Made by a program: the position numbers and the translations under genes. The notes under the pieces were generated by a model, which was not told the DNA's origin, ran no database searches, and saw nothing but the letters and a program-made list of their open reading frames with translations. A stretch of 64,000 bases of DNA from CAHJWH01 sp965198905 (lineage in GTDB: Bacteria; Pseudomonadota; Alphaproteobacteria; Caulobacterales; Caulobacteraceae): contig OZ240678.1 of NCBI GenBank assembly GCA_965198905.1, positions 2,170,001 to 2,234,000 on the forward strand. Reading direction: 5' to 3'. Within the stretch, counting starts at the first letter, position 1; every line of letters begins with the position of its first letter. Shown here piece by piece: positions 59,050-64,000 of the stretch.

Positions 59050-60414
59050 TCAGCCTTGCTGGCGAAGGTTCTGCAGACAGGCCTGGAGCACCTCTTCGTA
59101 GGTCGGATGATAGAAGGGCAGGGCCAGAGCCTGCTGCACAGTCATCTTCGCCTGGATCATGAAGGCCAGCATCTGCGCCAGATGCTCCACGCCTGCACCC
59201 ACCATTTCGCCCCCGGCGAGGCGATCTTCCGCGACGTAAAGCCGGATCATGCCGCCCGGCCTGGCTTCGGCCTGCCCGCGACCGGAGGCGAAGTCGCTGG
59301 AGGTGATGCGCGCGCCCTCGCCGAGCACCTGCAGGCTCTGGCCGACCGAGGCCAGGTCGGGGCTGGTGAAGACGATGGCCACGGGCGTCGGGGGCGGTTC
59401 GGCGTCCAGCTTGGGGAAACGCGCGGCGTTACGCCCGGCGAGGTCGCCCTGCCGTGACGCCTCGTGCAGCACGGGCAGATCATCGCCGGCGTCGCCCGCG
59501 ATGAAGACGGCGCTGGTTCCGCACTGACGGGTTTGATGATCGTGTTGCGGCACGCCGTCCTCATCCAGCTCGAGCCCCGACGCCGGCAGGTTCAGGTCCT
59601 TCACGTTCGGCGGCCGGCCGGTTGCGACCAGCACGCGATCGAACACCGCATGGCCCTCGCCGCCGGCGCCCTTCCAGCTCAGGCGCGCGCCGCCGTCGGC
59701 TGGCTCGGCCGAGAGCTTCACGCCGAGCTTCAGCTCCATCTCCGCCGCCATGAGCTCACGCGCGACCTTGCCGACTTCGGCGTCCTTCAAGCCCCCTATG
59801 CTTTCGCCTTCGTCGAAGACCGTGGTGCGCACGCCAAGGCGCGCGAAGGCGATGCCGAGCTCCAGTCCCACCGGCCCTGCGCCCACCACGGCGATGGAAC
59901 CCGGGAGCGTTTCCAGGTCGAAGACGGTCTCGTTGGTCAGGACGTGCGCCCGGACCGACGCGAGGACGTCGAGCACTTCGGGGCTGGAGCCGGTGGCGAT
60001 CACGATCGCCCTAGCCTCCACCGTGATCCGGTCATCGATCAGCAGCGTGTTCGGCCCCGAGAACCTCGCGCGCCCCTCGATCTTCTCGTCTTGCGCCATG
60101 CCGTGGACGTCCTGCAGGATGGACTGCAGGAAGCGGTCGCGCTCTTTCCGCACCCGCTCCATCACGGCGTGGCCGTCGATCCGGAGCTCGCCGGTGAGCA
60201 CGCCGAAGGTCGGCGCGTTTCGCGCATCCCGAGCTGCGTCCGCAGCGGCCAACAGCAGCTTGGAGGGCATGCAGCCGACCCGCACGCAGGTGGTCCCCCA
60301 AGGCCCCGCGTTGATCAGCACCGCCCGCGCGCCCGCAGCCTTTGCGGCGCGCCAGGCGCCCAGTCCCGCCGTGCCGCCGCCGACCACGGCGACATCGACC
60401 TTCAGACTGTCCAT
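59050..60414 (-). CDS. Dihydrolipoyl dehydrogenase-like pyridine nucleotide-disulfide oxidoreductase
   Basis: 454 residues from ATG 60414 (AGAGG upstream). FAD motif DVAVVGGGTAGLGAWRAAKA, redox-active GTTCVRVGCMPSKLLLAA, NAD motif IAVVGAGPVGLELGIAFARL, AVFIAGDAGDD, and the C-terminal dimer motif LPFYHPTYEE with its catalytic His-Glu. Usually part of an alpha-keto acid complex, but here without E2 genes nearby; a stand-alone reductase, e.g. mycothione/mercuric-type, is possible. Usual Lpd length. Confidence 0.85.
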   Translation of the reverse strand: MDSLKVDVAVVGGGTAGLGAWRAAKAAGARAVLINAGPWGTTCVRVGCMPSKLLLAAADAARDARNAPTFGVLTGELRIDGHAVMERVRKERDRFLQSILQDVHGMAQDEKIEGRARFSGPNTLLIDDRITVEARAIVIATGSSPEVLDVLASVRAHVLTNETVFDLETLPGSIAVVGAGPVGLELGIAFARLGVRTTVFDEGESIGGLKDAEVGKVARELMAAEMELKLGVKLSAEPADGGARLSWKGAGGEGHAVFDRVLVATGRPPNVKDLNLPASGLELDEDGVPQHDHQTRQCGTSAVFIAGDAGDDLPVLHEASRQGDLAGRNAARFPKLDAEPPPTPVAIVFTSPDLASVGQSLQVLGEGARITSSDFASGRGQAEARPGGMIRLYVAEDRLAGGEMVGAGVEHLAQMLAFMIQAKMTVQQALALPFYHPTYEEVLQACLQNLRQQG

Positions 60415-60479
60415 CACCCGCCTCTTTGAAGTTGGATTGTTCGTCCGCGGCAGGGCCGACGTCGAGCGCAGGAAGCGGC

Positions 60480-61952
60480 TCAGCCCGCCGGGCGTTCCTT
60501 GCTGGGCGCCGCCAAGACGAAGCCCTGTACGGATCGGCCGCGTGTTCGGGTGAGCAGATAGAAGCGGCTGCACAGCGTCATCGCCGCGGTCGCGAGGCCG
60601 GCGGCGAGCCCGATCCACACCCCGATCCCACCAAGATGTAGTCCGAGCGCCAGGCCGAAGCAGGTCGGCGCGCCCACCAGCCAGTAGCTCAAGCCCGCCA
60701 GCAGCATGGGGGCGCGGGCGTCCTTCAACCCGCGAAGGCAGAACGCCGCCACCACCTGCAACCCGTCGAACACCTGGAACGCCGCGCCGATCTGCAGGAA
60801 GGCCGCGCCGAGGGCGATCACCTTCAGCTCGGGTCCTGAACGTCCGGCGACATACAGCGAGACGATGTCGCGCCCGAACAGGATCATGGCGAGGCCCGAC
60901 AGCGCCATCAGGACCGCAGCCATGGCCATGGCCACCGATCCCGCCCGGCGGGCCAGGCGCAAGTCGTCGGTTCCGGCGAACCGGCCCACGCGCACCGCCG
61001 CCGCCATGGCTATCCCCATCGGCGCCATGAAGGTGAGCGAACAGACGTTGAGCGCGATCTGGTGCGCCGCCACGGGGCCTGCGCCGAAGGAGCCCACCAG
61101 CAGCGTCATGCTGTTGAACAGCATGACCTCGAACACCATCGTCGCCCCGATCGGCAGCCCCAGGCGCGCCAGCTCCTTCAGCTTGGGCCAGTGCGGCCGG
61201 TGCGCCCGCCGCAGCACCCGGTAGGCGCGGAGCGACGGCGTCAGGCGGATCACGGCCCAGAGCGTCGCGAAGGCGAAGATGGACGAGCTGGAGGTCGCCA
61301 GCCCTGCGCCCGCCACGCCGAGCGGGGGAAGGCCGAAATGGCCGAAGATCAGGGCGTAGTCGGCCAAGGCGTTCCAGGCGATCGCGGCGACCATGACCCA
61401 CACGGCGGGGCCGGGGCGGCCCAGGGCGGTGGTGAAGTTCCTCAGCACCTGGAAGCCCAGCGAGAACGGCAGCCCCAGACACAGCATGGCCACGAAGCGC
61501 CCGGCGCCCGCCGCAAGCGTCGGCTCCTGGCCGAGGTGGACCAGGATCCCGCGGGCCGACAGCAGGATGATCAGCATGGGCGCGCTGATCAGCGCCACCG
61601 CCCACAGGCCCATCCGCACCACGCCGCGCACGCCCGCCCTGTCGTTCGGCCGCACGCCGACGATGTGGGCGACCAGGGGCGCTACCGCCGAGGCCGGGCC
61701 GCTGCCGATCATCCAGGCGAAATAATAGACCGTGTTGCCAATCGCGGCCGAGGCCAGCGCATGGGTGCTGAGCCGGCCGAGGAACAGGACATCTGTGGTC
61801 AGCAGGCCCATCTGGGCGAGCTGGCCGCCGATCAGCGGCAGGGCGAGGATGGCCAGGGCGCGCGTCTCCGCCATCCAGCCTGAGTCGAGCGAGCGCGCAG
61901 CTTCGCCCGTCGGGTCGGGCGCGATGAGGGAAAGGGGCTGAACCTCGGACAC
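60480..61952 (-). CDS. MATE-family multidrug efflux transporter (NorM-like)
   Basis: About 490 residues with twelve membrane helices. The N-terminal MATE pattern LALPLIGGQLAQMGLLTTDV, GLPFSLGFQVLRNFTTALGR, and the second half LPIGATMVFEVMLFNSMTLL with VAAHQIALNVCSLTFMAPMG are diagnostic. It exports cationic compounds using Na+ or H+. The GTG at 61952 (VSEVQPLSL) is the assumed start; the frame extends 40 codons upstream with no obvious ribosome site. Confidence 0.88.
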   Translation of the reverse strand: MSEVQPLSLIAPDPTGEAARSLDSGWMAETRALAILALPLIGGQLAQMGLLTTDVLFLGRLSTHALASAAIGNTVYYFAWMIGSGPASAVAPLVAHIVGVRPNDRAGVRGVVRMGLWAVALISAPMLIILLSARGILVHLGQEPTLAAGAGRFVAMLCLGLPFSLGFQVLRNFTTALGRPGPAVWVMVAAIAWNALADYALIFGHFGLPPLGVAGAGLATSSSSIFAFATLWAVIRLTPSLRAYRVLRRAHRPHWPKLKELARLGLPIGATMVFEVMLFNSMTLLVGSFGAGPVAAHQIALNVCSLTFMAPMGIAMAAAVRVGRFAGTDDLRLARRAGSVAMAMAAVLMALSGLAMILFGRDIVSLYVAGRSGPELKVIALGAAFLQIGAAFQVFDGLQVVAAFCLRGLKDARAPMLLAGLSYWLVGAPTCFGLALGLHLGGIGVWIGLAAGLATAAMTLCSRFYLLTRTRGRSVQGFVLAAPSKERPAG

Positions 61953-62324
61953 GTGGCGGACTTTCTTGAGCCCGGCCCTATGCTCTGGATCGACGTCGGC
62001 GACCTCCGGAAGCACGGGGCTCGGGGAGGCGGGAACCTGGATCGGATGCGATCTAGGCGGCGGTCTCCTCACGAGCCTGCAATTCGAATCGGCTTTCGCG
62101 CTGCGCGAAGCCGGTCGATGTGCAAAGCGGCGTGCGAAGGATCATGGTCCACCGGGGCGCCACGTTCGGCGCGGGTGTCGAATACTGATGCCGGGCTATA
62201 GGGTCAAGCTCTGTGCGCCGCCTCCACGTTCGACTTCCCATGTGGAGTTAGGCCGTTGTGCGCATCTCGGCTTCGCCTTAGCAAAGGCTAGGTGCTGCGC
62301 CGCGCTGATCGGGAAAGAGCCGCG

Positions 62325-63989
62325 ATGACGAAGATGTTGGGGATCGCTGCGGCGATGTCGGCGGCGGTGTCGGTTCTGGCCTTGAACGCGCAGGCGGCGT
62401 CCGCCCCGCGCACCCCGTCGCAGTCCGCCAAGCCGTCGGCGAGCGCCACCGCCTCGCCGGACCAAGGCGTGTTGTTCCACTCCGACAGCGCGGGCAGCGA
62501 CGGGTCGGTCAGCGTCGAAGGCCGCCCGATCGCCTATCACGCCGTGGCCGGGACCATAATCGTGCATCCGAAGGGCTGGGACGACGCCGCGGCTCGGGAG
62601 CAGGAGGGCGACAAGGCCGCCAAGGAGCTCGGCGACAAGGCCAATCCCGACGCCGAAGCCTCGATCTTCTACGTGGCCTACTTTAAGAAGGGCGTACCGG
62701 CGGCGGATCGGCCAATCACCTTCCTGTACAACGGAGGCCCTGGCTCCTCGACGGTGTGGCTGCACATGGGCGCGTTCGGCCCACGCCGGGTGGTGACCAA
62801 GGACGACAGCCACACGCCCGCTGCGCCCTATCAGCTGGTGGACAACGCCTACTCCCTGCTCGACGCCAGCGACCTGGTGTTCATCGATGCGCCGGGCACG
62901 GGCTTCTCCCGCATCGCGGGCAAGGACAAGGAGAAGGCCTTTTTTGGCGTAGACGCCGACGCCCACGCCTTCAGCCAGTTCATCATGGGCTTCCTGTCCA
63001 AGTACGGCCGCTGGAACTCCCCCAAGTATCTGTTCGGTGAAAGCTATGGCACGCCGCGCTCGGCGGTGGTGGTCAACGAGCTGGAAACCGGCAACGACAT
63101 CGACTTCAACGGCGTCATCCTGTTGTCGCAGATCCTGAACTTCGACCTCAGCGCCGACCAGCCCGAGCTGAACCCCGGCTCAGACGAGGCCTATGTCGTC
63201 GCCCTGCCCACCTATGCGGCCACGGCCTGGTACCACAACCGCCTGGGCGGCGCCCGGCCGGCCGATCTCGAGACCTATCTGAGCGAGGTGGAGCAGTTCG
63301 CCAACGGCGACTACGCCTCGGCCCTGCAGGCAGGCTCCGAACTTGACCCTGGCCGCAGGCAGGCGGTGGCGCAGCGGATCGCGCGCTATACCGGCCTGCC
63401 GGTCGACTATGTGGTGAAGGCCAATCTGCGTATCGATGGCGGCGAGTTCGAGAAGACCCTGCAGGACGCCGAGGGCCTGACCACCGGCCGGCTCGACACC
63501 CGCTTCTCCGGCCCCAGCATGGACCCCCTCAGCAAGGAGGCGGACTACGACCCCCAGTCCGCCGCCATCAGCTCGGCCTATGTCTCAAGCTTCAACGACT
63601 ATGTGCGCAAGACGCTCGGCTACGGCGAAGGTCGTATTTACAAGCCTGAGATCGACGTCTTCAAGTCATGGAACAACGACCACCAGCCGCCGGGGGCGCC
63701 CATGGCCGTGCCGAGCATCGAGAACGTCATGCCCGACCTCGCCTCGGCCATGAAGTACAATCCGGGGCTGAAGGTGATGGTCAACGGCGGATACTATGAT
63801 CTTGCCACGCCGTTCTACGAGGGCTGGTACGAAGACCATCACCTGCCGATCCCAAGGGCGCTCGATGGCAATATCGAATACCACTACTATCAGTCCGGCC
63901 ACATGGTCTATGCGCACGAGGCGTCGCTGAAGGCGCTGCACGACAACGTCGCCGACTTCATTCGCCGCACCGACAATCTGAGCCGCTGA
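62325..63989 (+). CDS. Exported serine carboxypeptidase (peptidase family S10)
   Basis: 554 residues. Signal peptide (MTKMLGIAAAMSAAVSVLAL). The S10 signature is present: ITFLYNGGPGSSTVWLHMGA, the nucleophile KYLFGESYGTPRSAVV with Ser near residue 240, catalytic Asp in MVNGGYYDLATPF and catalytic His in YYQSGHMVYA. It removes C-terminal residues from peptides, probably in the periplasm. Its upstream 250 bases hold no recognised gene. Confidence 0.93.
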   Translation: MTKMLGIAAAMSAAVSVLALNAQAASAPRTPSQSAKPSASATASPDQGVLFHSDSAGSDGSVSVEGRPIAYHAVAGTIIVHPKGWDDAAAREQEGDKAAKELGDKANPDAEASIFYVAYFKKGVPAADRPITFLYNGGPGSSTVWLHMGAFGPRRVVTKDDSHTPAAPYQLVDNAYSLLDASDLVFIDAPGTGFSRIAGKDKEKAFFGVDADAHAFSQFIMGFLSKYGRWNSPKYLFGESYGTPRSAVVVNELETGNDIDFNGVILLSQILNFDLSADQPELNPGSDEAYVVALPTYAATAWYHNRLGGARPADLETYLSEVEQFANGDYASALQAGSELDPGRRQAVAQRIARYTGLPVDYVVKANLRIDGGEFEKTLQDAEGLTTGRLDTRFSGPSMDPLSKEADYDPQSAAISSAYVSSFNDYVRKTLGYGEGRIYKPEIDVFKSWNNDHQPPGAPMAVPSIENVMPDLASAMKYNPGLKVMVNGGYYDLATPFYEGWYEDHHLPIPRALDGNIEYHYYQSGHMVYAHEASLKALHDNVADFIRRTDNLSR

Positions 63990-64000
63990 GGACGAATCGC

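Noticed and set aside
59050..61605. Single very long minus-strand protein joining the Lpd-like gene to upstream sequence
   Set aside because: The upstream part is a shadow of the MATE gene in another frame; the real start is the ATG at 60414.

Overview
The window is chromosomal DNA of a high-GC alphaproteobacterium, most likely Caulobacterales (Caulobacter, Phenylobacterium or Brevundimonas relatives). I infer this from the gene set and order (tatABC-serS-surE-pcm-LysM/M23, yajC-secD-secF, rimO, ftsY, yciB) and from the dense scatter of host palindromic intergenic repeats. No species is claimed.

Layout. (1) 84-10203: an accessory catabolic block. A LysR regulator, an NHL-repeat protein and an MDR oxidoreductase lie on the minus strand. 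A plus-strand series follows: XapX, sugar-phosphate-isomerase-like TIM barrel, secreted ABM-domain protein, Tat-exported beta-propeller, DUF1330, outer-membrane phenol-pathway-type protein, alpha/beta hydrolase and amidohydrolase/decarboxylase. It ends in an NTF2-like gene and a broken NmrA-type gene. (2) 10361-12338: a recombination scar made of the C-terminal stub of a site-specific recombinase, a truncated IS66 element and a tRNA-Thr(GGT) gene. (3) 12536-15287: DUF2059, a hypothetical protein, a tail-to-tail DUF1902/hicA pair with a perfect 23-bp palindrome upstream of the antitoxin, and tiny ORFs. (4) 15726-37377: a phage-derived head-tail-lysis cluster whose order follows the gene transfer agent (RcGTA) plan: terminase, portal, protease, capsid, connector, tail terminator, tail tube, chaperones, tape measure, DUF2460, DUF2163, NlpC/P60, tail tip. 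Two beta-helix spikes and a lysis module follow. No integrase, repressor or replication gene is visible, and host repeats sit in nearly every gap between its genes. (5) 37384-63989: mostly housekeeping genes for protein export (tatABC, yajC-secDF, ftsY), translation (serS, rimO), stationary-phase and envelope functions (surE, pcm, NlpD/DipM-like), replication restart (priA), then marR, a bicupin oxalate decarboxylase, a Lpd-like flavoenzyme, a MATE pump and a serine carboxypeptidase.

The most interesting observations are these. A DUF559 nuclease gene is bounded by inverted copies of the genome's own GC-rich palindromic repeat and sits exactly between serS and surE, flanked by ATGA on both sides; this looks like a mobile cassette and a possible autonomous partner of the MITE-like repeats found throughout the window. 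serS carries an AT-rich in-frame segment that adds roughly 70 residues. A near-perfect 42-bp inverted-repeat element is translated in frame inside the prohead protease, and other repeats supply protein termini. The phage cluster looks domesticated. The hicA/DUF1902 pair is convergent rather than co-directional.

The genes work together in several ways. The tatABC locus would export two Tat-signal proteins in the window (the beta-propeller and the bicupin). The SecDF-YajC and FtsY genes serve the Sec/SRP route. The surE-pcm-NlpD order matches a widely conserved stationary-phase and envelope neighbourhood.
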